Shown piece by piece: positions 22,619 to 33,016 of a stretch of 51,605 nucleotides of DNA; positions within the stretch are counted from its first letter, which is position 1, and the number at the start of each line of letters is the position of its first letter. Location of the stretch: contig PYVH01000012.1 of the NCBI GenBank assembly GCA_003030785.1, forward strand, positions 1 to 51,605. The letters run 5' to 3'. Source of the DNA: Marinobacter sp. B9-2. GTDB lineage: Bacteria > Pseudomonadota > Gammaproteobacteria > Pseudomonadales > Oleiphilaceae. The notes under the pieces were generated by a model. That model worked only from the letters and a program-made list of their open reading frames with translations, was not told the DNA's origin and ran no database searches. Made by a program: the position numbers and the translations under genes.

Positions 22619-23177
22619 GATTGCGACCTTCCTTCCGGATCTGCCTTTTATGACGTGGGGTTTTCGGGTTCAGGCGGTTAACCAGCTGACGAACGACAAG
22701 CCTCGGGCTTTTTCTGTCTGTGTACATGATGATGTCGGCCAGGCTTGAATACAGGGGATCGCGGATTGAGAAAAGTTTCCGCAAGACCGCCTCCGGATCA
22801 TCGTTCTGCAGCAAGGGCCGATTTCGGTCTTTGCGCGTTCGCTCTACCTGTTGCTCTATCGACGTTTTCAGATAGATAACCGTGGCGCCTCTCTTGAGTA
22901 TCGGATGATTCTCCTGTCGCATCACTGCCCCGCCCCCTGTGGCCAGCACGGTGTTATCTTCACGGGACAACTCATCCAGCATTGCTGTTTCCCGCAGACG
23001 GAAGCCGTCCTCCCCTTCAACATCAAAAATCCACGGGATGTTGGCCCCGCACCGCTCTTCAATGATGCGATCAGAATCGAAGAAACGATAGCCGAGCTCT
23101 TTGGCGAGCATCCGGCCAATCGTGCTTTTCCCTGCTCCCATGGGGCCAACCAGGACAACGCGTTTCGGCAAAGACAT
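22611..23177 (-). CDS. aroK: Shikimate kinase
   Basis: 188 residues. AroK phosphorylates shikimate with ATP. Walker [13 protein letters not shown] (residues 11-22), the shikimate-binding FFDSD and GGGAVMR segments and the lid region [11 protein letters not shown] are all present. The C-terminal tail is basic. It is separated from pilQ by a terminator at 23270-23297, so the aroKB-damX unit should have its own promoter in 23178-23269; none was clear enough to call. Confidence 0.97.
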   Translation of the reverse strand: MSLPKRVVLVGPMGAGKSTIGRMLAKELGYRFFDSDRIIEERCGANIPWIFDVEGEDGFRLRETAMLDELSREDNTVLATGGGAVMRQENHPILKRGATVIYLKTSIEQQVERTRKDRNRPLLQNDDPEAVLRKLFSIRDPLYSSLADIIMYTDRKSPRLVVRQLVNRLNPKTPRHKRQIRKEGRNHV

Positions 23178-23269
23178 AACTTCCGCTCAGTTTTGTTCAG
23201 GCGGGTGAGAATATCACAGGGCCGGTGATTGCATAAGTTCGGGGCCCGTCCTGGACAAAATTCAGGCAC

Positions 23270-23297
23270 AAAAAAGCCGCCGGTTTTAAGCGGCGGC
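23270..23297 (-). terminator. Rho-independent terminator after pilQ
   Basis: On the minus strand the stem GCCGCCG/CGGCGGC (23276-23282 with 23291-23297) is followed by six T. It lies 16 bases past the pilQ stop and closes the pilMNOPQ operon. Confidence 0.85.
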
Positions 23298-23313
23298 CTT
23301 TGAGCTACCCCGT

Positions 23314-25434
23314 TTAGCGCAGCAAATCGTTCTTGATGATCTTCGGTGTGATGAAGATCAGCAGCTCACTGCGCTCATCAATGTGTTCGGTGCGCTTGAA
23401 GATACGTCCCAGGTAGGGAATATCTCCGAGGAACGGCGTTTTGGTGGTCTGGGTCGCAACTTCCGACTGGAAGATACCGCCCAGAACAACTGTCTCACCG
23501 TTACCAACCAGAACCTGGGTGGTGACTTCGTTGGTATTGATCGATGGAATACCAGCAGTCACCTCGCCTCGGGAGTCCTGATTGACCACCAGATCCATGA
23601 TGATCTTGTCATCCGGTGTGATCTGCGGTGTTACTTCCAGGGAGAGCACGGCTTCCTTGAAAGAAACCGACGTCGCACCGCTGGAGGACGCTTCCTGATA
23701 GGGAATTTCCTCACCAGACTTGATCGACGCCGTCTGACGATCGGCAGTCACAACCCGGGGCTGGGAAACCACTTCCGCTTGACCATCACTCTCAAGGGCT
23801 GACAGCTCCAGATCTACCAGGAATTCGTCGCTGCCCCAGCCGATGGCGAAGGAAGAAGCACCTTCACCTGTCACTCCGAGGTCGACCGCAAGGGCGCCTG
23901 GGAAAGTAATGGTGTTGCTGTTGCCAGCCGCAGCATCACGGGCTTCCTGCAGAGATTGCTGCGAACCGCCTACGGTGAATACATTATCTCCACTCACATC
24001 GTAAGCAGCGCCACCCCAGCGAACACCGAGATTTTCCGCCACGTTGGTCTGGGCTCGAACAATGCGGGCCTCAATAGACACCTGACGCACCGGCACATCC
24101 CATGTCGATACCAGACGGCGAATTTCATCAAGCTTCTCGGCAGTTTCACGAACACTGATCGTGTTGGTACGAACATCAGAGGAGACGAATCCGCGATCAG
24201 AGATCAGCTCTTCGTCTTCCTTGATCAACGCAACAATATCAGCCGCTTTGGCGTAGTTAACCTGAATGATGTCCAGACGAACCGGGGCCAGCTCGGCAAT
24301 CTGCTTGTTGGTTTCGAGCTCGAGTTTCTCACGCGCTGCGATTTCGTCTGCAGGCGCTACCAGCAATACGTTGCCGATCTGACGCTTATCGAGGCCTTTG
24401 GTCTTGAGAATCAGATCCAGCGCCTGATCCCAGGGAACATTCTGCAGACGCAGAGTAATGCTGCCGCCTACCGTATCACTGGCAACCAGGTTCAGGCCGG
24501 TGAAGTCAGCAATCAGCTGCAGGACCGAGCGCACTTCAATATCCTGGAAGTTCAGGGACAGCTTGTCACCGGTATACGGGAACTTCTCTTCCCTGCGGGA
24601 CTCAGCCTCTTCCTGGCTCAGTTCTTCAACGCTGACGGTAAACTGGCTGCCGGACTGGTAGGCAATGTAGTCGTAATTCCCCTCGGGGGTGATCTCAACC
24701 ACGGCATTACCATCTTCCACAAAGGTGTCAATACGGGTAACCGGAGTGGCGAAATCTGTCACATCAAGTCTGCGCCGCAGGTCCGAGGGTACTTCAATAC
24801 CGTCCATCGTCAGGCGAATCTTGCCAGCGCGCTCTGTCAGGTCCACCGGCGTGCTGGAGCTACCCAGATCAACAAGAACGCGACCTTCACCGTCCTTGCC
24901 CCGACGGAAATCCACACCGGCCAGAGCGTTGGCAGACATGGAGCCCGATGTTGAGCTGCTTTGAGACGCGGGAGCGGAGGAACTCGCGACAACGGCATCG
25001 GCCTGGCCGCCAATTGTCATGACCAGGGAGTTGCCCGAACGAACCGTGTCATAGGGAACCAGCTCGACCAGGTTGAATATCAGCCGGGTGCGGTCCTTGG
25101 TTTCCACCACGGTCATGCTCTGGGCGTTGCCTGATCCCAGAGGCACACTGCGACTTTCAAGACCACTGGTCGTGTCCCGAAGATCAACCGCAATGCGAGC
25201 GGGACGCTCAATGGTATAACCGGAAGGTTCCGGCGGTGCCCCGTCAAACTGCAGTGTAACTTCAAGCCGCTCGCCCGGTAGCGACGAAAACGACACGTCT
25301 TCCAGCGTGACCGCATTGGCCAGGCTGGATAACAACCCAAAAGCAATCACGCTGACGTATACATTGAGTTTTCTGAACATCGCTAGCCTCGACCCTAAAC
25401 TTTTTTGTACGTGCATGGTTCTTTCAACTTTCAT
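23314..25434 (-). CDS. pilQ: Type IV pilus secretin PilQ
   Basis: 706 residues from ATG 25434, which has AAGGAG at ideal spacing; a second ATG at 25380 with GAGG would give 688 residues and a more usual signal-peptide length. The hydrophobic core VSVIAFGLLSSLANA marks the secretion signal. AMIN domains (peptidoglycan binding) come next, then the secretin N-domains (LSLNFQDIEVRSVLQLIADFTG) and the C-terminal secretin channel ending with the PFLGDIPYLGRIFKR signature. PilQ forms the outer-membrane pore through which the pilus passes. Last gene of pilMNOPQ. Confidence 0.97.
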   Translation of the reverse strand: MKVERTMHVQKSLGSRLAMFRKLNVYVSVIAFGLLSSLANAVTLEDVSFSSLPGERLEVTLQFDGAPPEPSGYTIERPARIAVDLRDTTSGLESRSVPLGSGNAQSMTVVETKDRTRLIFNLVELVPYDTVRSGNSLVMTIGGQADAVVASSSAPASQSSSTSGSMSANALAGVDFRRGKDGEGRVLVDLGSSSTPVDLTERAGKIRLTMDGIEVPSDLRRRLDVTDFATPVTRIDTFVEDGNAVVEITPEGNYDYIAYQSGSQFTVSVEELSQEEAESRREEKFPYTGDKLSLNFQDIEVRSVLQLIADFTGLNLVASDTVGGSITLRLQNVPWDQALDLILKTKGLDKRQIGNVLLVAPADEIAAREKLELETNKQIAELAPVRLDIIQVNYAKAADIVALIKEDEELISDRGFVSSDVRTNTISVRETAEKLDEIRRLVSTWDVPVRQVSIEARIVRAQTNVAENLGVRWGGAAYDVSGDNVFTVGGSQQSLQEARDAAAGNSNTITFPGALAVDLGVTGEGASSFAIGWGSDEFLVDLELSALESDGQAEVVSQPRVVTADRQTASIKSGEEIPYQEASSSGATSVSFKEAVLSLEVTPQITPDDKIIMDLVVNQDSRGEVTAGIPSINTNEVTTQVLVGNGETVVLGGIFQSEVATQTTKTPFLGDIPYLGRIFKRTEHIDERSELLIFITPKIIKNDLLR

Positions 25435-25445
25435 CCAACCGCTCC

Positions 25446-26000
25446 TTAGCCTGCGCCCTCTTCCAGGGTCAGGGAGCGAGGACGCTCAACCCAGCCACCC
25501 CGGCCATTGGGAACGATTTCAATAAGCTCGATACGGGTTTCACTGACGCCCACAATGCGACCGTAGTTCTGCCCCATGTAATTTCCGGTACGGACCCTGT
25601 GAATTCCGCCGGTATCATCTTCAATCAGGGCGAAAAGGTTACCCGATGCCCCCTGAAGCGTGCCGACCATCTCAAGTGTTTTCAGGTCAAAATTCTCGAG
25701 AACTTCCCTCGGCCGATCCAGATCCGGCTCAACATCACTGACCGGCTGCTCATCGACCATGGTGAGTTGGACGTCGATGGGTGGCTCAAAGGGTGCGCGA
25801 CGATCCGCCGCGGAGTAACTGAAAGCCTCGTAGGCTTTGAACTCCGGCAGGGGCTCGACATACCCTCTCGGCTTCGCCCGAGTTTCGGCCATGAACTGAT
25901 CAAGATCTGAAAATCCGTTGCCCTGGGAGCAGGCTGTCAGGAGAGACACCAGACAAACACCCAGCCAGGCTTTTACCGCATGCTTTCCTGTCATGCTCAT
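25446..26000 (-). CDS. pilP: Type IV pilus lipoprotein PilP
   Basis: 184 residues. A lipoprotein signal with lipobox LLTAC (cysteine at residue 24) precedes a low-complexity linker and a beta-rich domain (VGTLQGASGNLFALIEDDTGGIHRVRTGNYMG) typical of PilP. PilP joins the PilN-PilO inner-membrane complex to the secretin. The start overlaps the pilO stop as ATGA. Confidence 0.95.
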   Translation of the reverse strand: MSMTGKHAVKAWLGVCLVSLLTACSQGNGFSDLDQFMAETRAKPRGYVEPLPEFKAYEAFSYSAADRRAPFEPPIDVQLTMVDEQPVSDVEPDLDRPREVLENFDLKTLEMVGTLQGASGNLFALIEDDTGGIHRVRTGNYMGQNYGRIVGVSETRIELIEIVPNGRGGWVERPRSLTLEEGAG

Positions 26001-26608
26001 TCTCCAGCCCGGTAGCGATAAGTACGAGCTACAACCTGCATATCAAGCCGTTCTCCGTCTCCGCCAGTTGGTTTTATGGTCAAGTCGTGCAGCGTCACAA
26101 TCCGGGGAAGGCTCGCAACACTGCTGACGAAAGATGCCAGCTCATGATAAGAGCCAGACACCCGGATGTTGATTGGCAGCTCGGAGTAGAAGTCCCGCTG
26201 CCGCTCCGGCTGAAGAGCCACTTCCTGAAGTGCCAGGCCGTTACCCAGCGCCGTATTCGTAATGTCCTCAAGCAACCCGGGCACTTCCGTCTCACTCGGA
26301 AGCTGCCTTACCAGAGCACCAAAGGTTTCTTCCATTTCCGCCATCTGGGCCTTGAAGACCTCAAGATTGGCCACCTGGTAGGCCTTTTCTTCATAGGTTT
26401 TTCGCAGCTCCTGCTCTGTGCGCTCTACACGCTCTAGCTGAGCATACTGGTCCTTGATAAAGAACCAGTAGCCACCGCCGGCGATGAGCCCGAAGATTAT
26501 CAGGACTACAATGAACTTGATGGGAGCAGGCCAGATACCGGCGTTGTTGACATCAAGATCGTTGATATCAAATTCATTAAGGCTTTTAAGAGAGTCCGCG
26601 AGGCTCAT
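25997..26608 (-). CDS. pilO: Type IV pilus inner-membrane protein PilO
   Basis: 203 residues: a short cytoplasmic N-terminus, one membrane helix (FIVVLIIFGLIAGGGYWFFI, about 31-50), a coiled coil (about 50 to 100) and a ferredoxin-like periplasmic domain. PilO pairs with PilN to form the alignment complex between motor and secretin. It overlaps pilN by one base (TAATG). Confidence 0.95.
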   Translation of the reverse strand: MSLADSLKSLNEFDINDLDVNNAGIWPAPIKFIVVLIIFGLIAGGGYWFFIKDQYAQLERVERTEQELRKTYEEKAYQVANLEVFKAQMAEMEETFGALVRQLPSETEVPGLLEDITNTALGNGLALQEVALQPERQRDFYSELPINIRVSGSYHELASFVSSVASLPRIVTLHDLTIKPTGGDGERLDMQVVARTYRYRAGE

Positions 26609-27170
26609 TACTTATCCTCCCCTTCGGGCTCGGGCGTTTTCTGTTTAACCGACAGGTTGAACTGACTGTAACCGGCCCGACGACTATCAGCAGCAGACAC
26701 GTTGGAGAGGTTGGGGTCCGTAAACCACTCGGATTCCTCAAACTGACGCATAAGCGTCGAAACCCGGCTATTGGACTCGGCCATGCCGACGATATCGACA
26801 CGCTCGCCGGTTCTCTTCAGGTCCGTATAGAACAGACCATCAGGCAATGTCCTCACCAGCTCGTCAAAGACACGCACGATGACCGGTCGCTTACCCTGAA
26901 GGTCCTGAATGACCTGCATCCGGGCGAGGAGCTCATCCCGCTTGCGCTTGAGATTTTCGATTTCCTTGATCTGCTGGTCCAGTTTCTTCGTGGCTGTCTC
27001 GATATAGGCGTTCCGCGATTGCTGGTAAGCGATCCGGCTGTCCATATCGGTCTTCCAGAGAAAAACCAGGCCGCCGGCAATGATCGCGGCGCCAAGAATC
27101 ATGACCACAAACTGCTTCTGCTTCTCGGCACGAAGTTCCTCGCGCCACGGTCGAAGGTTAATCTTTGCCA

Positions 27171-27171
<1 letters not shown>
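26608..27171 (-). CDS. pilN: Type IV pilus inner-membrane protein PilN
   Basis: 187 residues. The N-terminal motif AKINLRPWREE is the conserved PilM-binding segment (usually INLLPWR). One membrane helix (about 23-40), a coiled coil and a periplasmic domain follow. PilN anchors cytoplasmic PilM to the membrane and pairs with PilO. Start and stop overlap its neighbours by one base (TGATG and TAATG). Confidence 0.95.
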
Positions 27172-28241
<1,070 letters not shown>

Positions 28242-28428
28242 CTATACCTGGTTAGATGCAACCCGGTTACGTAACTTATGTGTTTTTTATTTAAGAGAAT
28301 TTCTTCACCATTCCGTCTACAATGCCTGTTCTTCTTTAATTGAGAACTTTTGCAGCGGTGAAGAGACTCTTCCATCCTAAAGCAATTTCTCAAATGATAG
28401 ACCTATATCCAACAGTTGTCAGAAAAAA

Positions 28429-30957
28429 ATGTCTCATTTGTTGCGCACATCTCGCCTATTTGCCTGGTTGTTTCTTACCGGACTGAGTGTCGCCGTTATC
28501 GTAACCTCAGGCTTCTATCTTTACCTTCGCCCTGGCCTTCCGCCGGTACATCAGCTTCTGGACATCAAGCTTCAGACGCCATTACGGGTCTATAGCAAAG
28601 ACAACAGATTAATAGCAGAATTCGGTGAAAAGAGAAGGACACCCATCACAATAGAACAGATCCCAACAATTCAGTTACAAGCCTTTATGGCGGCTGAAGA
28701 CGCGCGTTTTTACGAGCACTTCGGGGTCGACATCAAAGGCCTGGCGCGGGCTGCCATCGAACTGATCTCCACCGGCGAGATCCAGTCCGGGGGCAGTACC
28801 ATCACAATGCAGGTTGCAAAAAATTACTTTTTGTCACGGGACAGAACCTTTATACGGAAGTTCAACGAGATACTTCTGGCTCTTCAGATTGAACGTGAAC
28901 TGAACAAAAACCGCATTCTCGAGCTCTACCTGAACAAGATATATCTCGGCAACCGGGCATACGGGATTGCTGCCGCCGCTCAGGTTTATTACAACAAACC
29001 GGTCTCGGAACTGTCGCTGGCCCAGATGGCGATGCTGGCCGGCTTGCCCAAGGCGCCCTCAGCCTTTAATCCACTGGCCAATCCCGACCGGGCGATGGTC
29101 CGCCGAAACTGGATTCTCGGACGCATGCAGGACCTGGGTTACATCACCCCGGATGCACGCGAGCTTGCGGTTTCTGCCCCCATCACTGCCAGCTATAACA
29201 GCACGGAGACAGAAGTCGACGCCGACTATGTTGCAGAAATGGCCCGATCCGAAATGGTTCGGCGGTTTGGTGAAGACGCCTATACCGACGGCTACACGGT
29301 TACCCTGACGGTTGACGGGCGGAAACAACAGGTTGCTACCGAAGCCCTCAGGGACGGCCTCGAAGCTTATGATCGGCGGCACGGCTTCCGTGGTGCCATC
29401 GGACAGATCGACCAGGAAACACTGGCAACCAGCGAACTGTCCGACCTGATTCTGAACTACCCACGCGTGGAGTCACTGTTACCTGCAATCGTAAAGGAAG
29501 TTAACGATGAAGCCGGCGAAGTCAGTGTTCACGTACGTCGCATTGGTCCAGCCATCATGCCTTTCGAGACCATGACCTGGGCCAGGCGGTATAAAACCGA
29601 AAACCTGACCGGGCCGGAACCGGAGAAACCTTCGGACGTAGTTTCCCGCGGCGATGTCGTCTATGTGCGCGCTCAAAACCCGGAAAAGATCGACCCGGAG
29701 AACGAGACCAACAGTACCGAAACCCTGAACGACGAGGCGGCGCGCCCCCAAACAGCGACCGTTGCACTCGCCCAGATCCCCAGGGCCGAGGGCGCCCTGA
29801 TCTCACTTGAGGCCAAAACCGGTGCCATTGAGGCCCTGAGCGGGGGGTACAGCTTCGGCCAGAGCAAATACAACCGGGCCACCCAGGCACGAAGACAGCC
29901 GGGCTCCACGTTCAAGCCCTTCCTTTACCTGAGCGCTCTGGAAAGTGGCATGACACCGGCGACCATCTACAACGATGCGCCCATTGTGTTCGATGACTCC
30001 GAACTGGAGACCGCCTGGCGGCCCCAGAACTCCTCTGGACAGTTCTATGGCCCCACCCGTCTCCGGGAAGCGCTTTACCGATCGCGCAACCTGGTTTCCA
30101 TCCGGCTCCTGCGTGATCTGGGCATAAAGAACACTCTCGATTACCTGGCCCAGCTGGAAATTCCGACCGAAAACATGCCCGACGACCTGTCGCTGTCGCT
30201 CGGCAGCGGCCAGCTTACTCCGATGGAACTGGCCAGAGGCATGGCGGTGATCGCCAACGGCGGCTATGACGTTGAACCCTACCTTATCGATACCATCAGC
30301 GACTTCAGGGGCGAAACCATCTACCAGGCTCCGAAAACCATTCTGTGCGGTGAAAACTGCGACGAGCTTGCAGAACAAGCAACATCGGGCATGGAGGAAG
30401 GCAACGCAAGCGCGGACGAAGAGTCGTCGGAAACGGGCGACCAATCGACAGACGTCCGCGTGATGCGCAGACTGGCAGACGAGCGTGCGGTTTTCATCCT
30501 GCACTCAATGATGCAGGACGTGATTCGCCGCGGCACCGGTCGCCGGGCACTGGCACTGGGGCGGGATGACATTGCCGGTAAAACCGGTACCACGAACGAG
30601 CAGAAAGACACCTGGTTCGCTGGCTTCAATCATGAAGTGGCCACAACCACCTGGGTAGGATTCGACCAACCGGCACCGCTTGGCAGACGTGAGTTCGGCG
30701 CCAGCACCGCGCTACCCATCTGGCTGGACTACATGGAAGTGGCTCTCGAAGGAGCACCCTCTTCCCTTATGCCTCGCCCCAACGGCATCGTCAATATCCG
30801 GATCAACCCAGAGACCGGACAGCGGGCAAGGCCCGGTGAAGACGGCGTATTTGAGGTCTTCCGTGAAGAAGACGCGCCACCGCCGCTGACATCAGAAACC
30901 GAGAACGATGGTAACGGCGGTTCCGAGGAAGACGACCTCTCACGAAGAATCTTCTGA
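28429..30957 (+). CDS. mrcA: Penicillin-binding protein 1A (bifunctional peptidoglycan synthase)
   Basis: 842 residues. One N-terminal membrane helix (about 12-32) precedes the glycosyltransferase family 51 domain (EDARFYEHFGVD, GGSTITMQVAKN, ELYLNKIYLG), an OB-like/linker region, and the transpeptidase domain with SxxK (PGSTFKPF), SxN (SRN) and KTGT (AGKTGTTNEQKDTW). It polymerises and cross-links glycan strands in the periplasm. An acidic Glu/Ser-rich insertion with a CGENC pair lies shortly before the KTG box. Divergent from pilM, as in Pseudomonas. Confidence 0.97.
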   Translation: MSHLLRTSRLFAWLFLTGLSVAVIVTSGFYLYLRPGLPPVHQLLDIKLQTPLRVYSKDNRLIAEFGEKRRTPITIEQIPTIQLQAFMAAEDARFYEHFGVDIKGLARAAIELISTGEIQSGGSTITMQVAKNYFLSRDRTFIRKFNEILLALQIERELNKNRILELYLNKIYLGNRAYGIAAAAQVYYNKPVSELSLAQMAMLAGLPKAPSAFNPLANPDRAMVRRNWILGRMQDLGYITPDARELAVSAPITASYNSTETEVDADYVAEMARSEMVRRFGEDAYTDGYTVTLTVDGRKQQVATEALRDGLEAYDRRHGFRGAIGQIDQETLATSELSDLILNYPRVESLLPAIVKEVNDEAGEVSVHVRRIGPAIMPFETMTWARRYKTENLTGPEPEKPSDVVSRGDVVYVRAQNPEKIDPENETNSTETLNDEAARPQTATVALAQIPRAEGALISLEAKTGAIEALSGGYSFGQSKYNRATQARRQPGSTFKPFLYLSALESGMTPATIYNDAPIVFDDSELETAWRPQNSSGQFYGPTRLREALYRSRNLVSIRLLRDLGIKNTLDYLAQLEIPTENMPDDLSLSLGSGQLTPMELARGMAVIANGGYDVEPYLIDTISDFRGETIYQAPKTILCGENCDELAEQATSGMEEGNASADEESSETGDQSTDVRVMRRLADERAVFILHSMMQDVIRRGTGRRALALGRDDIAGKTGTTNEQKDTWFAGFNHEVATTTWVGFDQPAPLGRREFGASTALPIWLDYMEVALEGAPSSLMPRPNGIVNIRINPETGQRARPGEDGVFEVFREEDAPPPLTSETENDGNGGSEEDDLSRRIF

Positions 30958-30973
30958 CACCCTGAACAGGCAC

Positions 30974-31006
30974 AAAAAAACCGGCGGGATCACCGCCGGT
31001 TTTTTT
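30974..31006. terminator. Bidirectional rho-independent terminator between mrcA and the malic enzyme gene
   Basis: The stem CCGGCGG/CCGCCGG (30981-30987, 30993-30999) with loop GATCA is flanked by seven A on the left and seven T on the right. It therefore works for both convergent genes. Confidence 0.92.
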
Positions 31007-31024
31007 ATCACCCTGAACGACAGA

Positions 31025-32290
31025 TCAGATAATGTCGTCCATGGACTTGAGCGGGTAGTGCGCAGGGTATGCATTACGGGCAACCCCGGAATCCACGGCA
31101 GCGCGGGCAACCGCCGCGGGCACCACTTCAAGCAAGCGCACATCCATCGGCTTGGGAATGATGTACTCTTTCCCGAACTCGAAGCTATCCACGCCATATG
31201 CCTCACAGATTTCCTGGGGCACGGGCTCTTTCGCCAGCTCGCGGATTGCATTGACAGCCGCCACCTTCATTTCCTCATTGATCGCAGTGGCACGTACGTC
31301 CAACGCTCCACGGAAAATGAACGGGAAGCCCAACACGTTGTTAACCTGGTTCGGATAATCAGAGCGGCCGGTGGCCATGATCAGATCATCGCGGGTTGCC
31401 AGGGCAACTTCCGGACTGATCTCCGGATCGGGGTTGGAGCAGGCAAATACGATAGGCTTCGGAGCCATTTTCTTAAGCTGGTCGGCGGTCAGCAGATCCG
31501 GACCAGACAGACCCAGGAATACATCAGCGCCATCAATAGCATCATCCAGAGTGCGCTTGTCAGTATCGTTGGCGAACATCGCCTTATACTGATTCAGATC
31601 ATCACGGCCAGAATGGATCACACCCTTGCGGTCGAGCATGAAGATGTTCTCAGAGCGAATACCGCAGCTGATCAACAGCTTCATGCAGGCAATAGCGGCG
31701 GCACCGGCACCCAGGCACACCACCTTCGCCTCTTCAATCTTTTTACCCTGCAGCTCAAGGGCATTGATCATGCCGGCTGCAGTTACGATAGCAGTACCAT
31801 GCTGGTCATCGTGGAAGATCGGCACGTTGCACTTCTCAATAAGAGCACGCTCAATCTCAAAGCACTCGGGCGCCTTGATGTCTTCCAGGTTAATGCCACC
31901 AAAGGTGTCTGCAATACGCTCAACTGTTTCAATAAACGCCTGCGGGCTTTCGGAATTGACTTCAATATCGAAGACATCAATTCCGGCAAAGCGCTTGAAC
32001 AGTACGCCCTTGCCTTCCATAACCGGCTTGCTTGCCAGCGGACCCAGGTTACCCAGACCAAGAATCGCGGAACCATCAGAGATAACAGCCACCAAGTTGC
32101 CCTTGGCGGTGTATTTGTATGCGTTCTCCGGGTCCTTTGCGATCTCGCGGACCGGTTCGGCAACCCCGGGGCTATACGCCAGGGAAAGGTCGCGGGACGT
32201 CTTGGTTGGCTTGGTGATTTCAACACTCAGCTTACCAGGCCGCGGCTTGGCGTGATATTCAAGGGCTGCTTCTTTCAGATCTTGAGACAT
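31025..32290 (-). CDS. Malic enzyme (NAD(P)-dependent, short form)
   Basis: 421 residues from ATG 32290 (a GTG seven codons upstream is also in frame). Malic enzymes convert malate to pyruvate and CO2 with reduction of NAD(P). Seen: LAYSPGVAEPV, the Tyr/Lys catalytic region (YTAKGNLVAVISDG), FHDDQHGTAIV, the Rossmann motif VVCLGAGAAAIACM, and VFACSNPDPEISPE. The protein ends after the malic domain, so it lacks the phosphotransacetylase-like C-terminal half of E. coli MaeB; short forms of this kind are common. Convergent with mrcA. Confidence 0.93.
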   Translation of the reverse strand: MSQDLKEAALEYHAKPRPGKLSVEITKPTKTSRDLSLAYSPGVAEPVREIAKDPENAYKYTAKGNLVAVISDGSAILGLGNLGPLASKPVMEGKGVLFKRFAGIDVFDIEVNSESPQAFIETVERIADTFGGINLEDIKAPECFEIERALIEKCNVPIFHDDQHGTAIVTAAGMINALELQGKKIEEAKVVCLGAGAAAIACMKLLISCGIRSENIFMLDRKGVIHSGRDDLNQYKAMFANDTDKRTLDDAIDGADVFLGLSGPDLLTADQLKKMAPKPIVFACSNPDPEISPEVALATRDDLIMATGRSDYPNQVNNVLGFPFIFRGALDVRATAINEEMKVAAVNAIRELAKEPVPQEICEAYGVDSFEFGKEYIIPKPMDVRLLEVVPAAVARAAVDSGVARNAYPAHYPLKSMDDII

Positions 32291-32501
32291 TGCCACTGTT
32301 CCGTTTGTCACGTTTAAAGGTAATGAACCGCCGGAGCTGTGGAGCCTCTAGTTAACACCGAACCGGAGGGCCCCTATCCAGCGGAGCGCGCCATTATGGC
32401 CCGCCAGACCCGAAACGACAAGTGGGCCATGAACATTTTGTGAACAGTCAATAGTGCTAATTGCGTATGTATCTTATGAATACACAATAAATTCCGGGCA
32501 C

Positions 32502-32526
32502 AAAAAAAGCGCCCGAAGGCGCTTTT
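32502..32526 (-). terminator. Rho-independent terminator after rpmE
   Basis: Minus-strand stem GCGCC/GGCGC with a UUCG-type tetraloop (CGAA on the plus strand) followed by seven T. It lies 15 bases past the rpmE stop. Confidence 0.9.
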
Positions 32527-32541
32527 CTGAGTCCACTGCGA

Positions 32542-32763
32542 TCAGTCTTTCTTGCCGCCAATACGGCCACCGAAACGCTTCTGGAAACGGTCAATACGAC
32601 CACCGGTATCCATAACTTTCTGCTTGCCGGTGTAGAACGGGTGGCACTGTGAACACACGTCCAGCTGCAGATCATGGGTGTAGGTAGAACGGGTCTTGAA
32701 TGTGTTACCGCAAGAACAGGTGGCGGTAATTTCTTCGTACTTGGGGTGGATACCTTCTTTCAT
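32542..32763 (-). CDS. rpmE: 50S ribosomal protein L31, zinc-binding form
   Basis: 73 residues. [20 protein letters not shown] and [15 protein letters not shown] carry the cysteine ligands of the zinc-containing L31 type, which is usually made when zinc is sufficient. The C-terminus [13 protein letters not shown] is standard. Single-gene transcript, divergent from priA. Confidence 0.97.
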   Translation of the reverse strand: MKEGIHPKYEEITATCSCGNTFKTRSTYTHDLQLDVCSQCHPFYTGKQKVMDTGGRIDRFQKRFGGRIGGKKD

Positions 32764-33016
32764 GGCGAACCTCGTTAGGTCATGCCGCTACCTGATCGCG
32801 GGGTATCTTGATTACCCAGGCGCCAGGCACCGCATGTTTGAATCAATTGAGAAGACGGGGCACAATCATGCCCTGCCGGAAACAGACCGCGAATCTTACT
32901 TGCAATTATTGCTGCAGGCAAGCACCACACCTGACTTCCGGACTCGCCCTCCCCGGATTTCGCGGCAGGCCGCCGACTGAAACAGGATAAGGAAAAACCG
33001 TGACACCCGTCATCCA

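Noticed and set aside
31025-32290. Malic enzyme seen as truncated because it lacks the phosphotransacetylase-like domain of E. coli MaeB
   Set aside because: The frame ends cleanly with a terminator beyond it, and short malic enzymes of about 420 residues are a normal family form.
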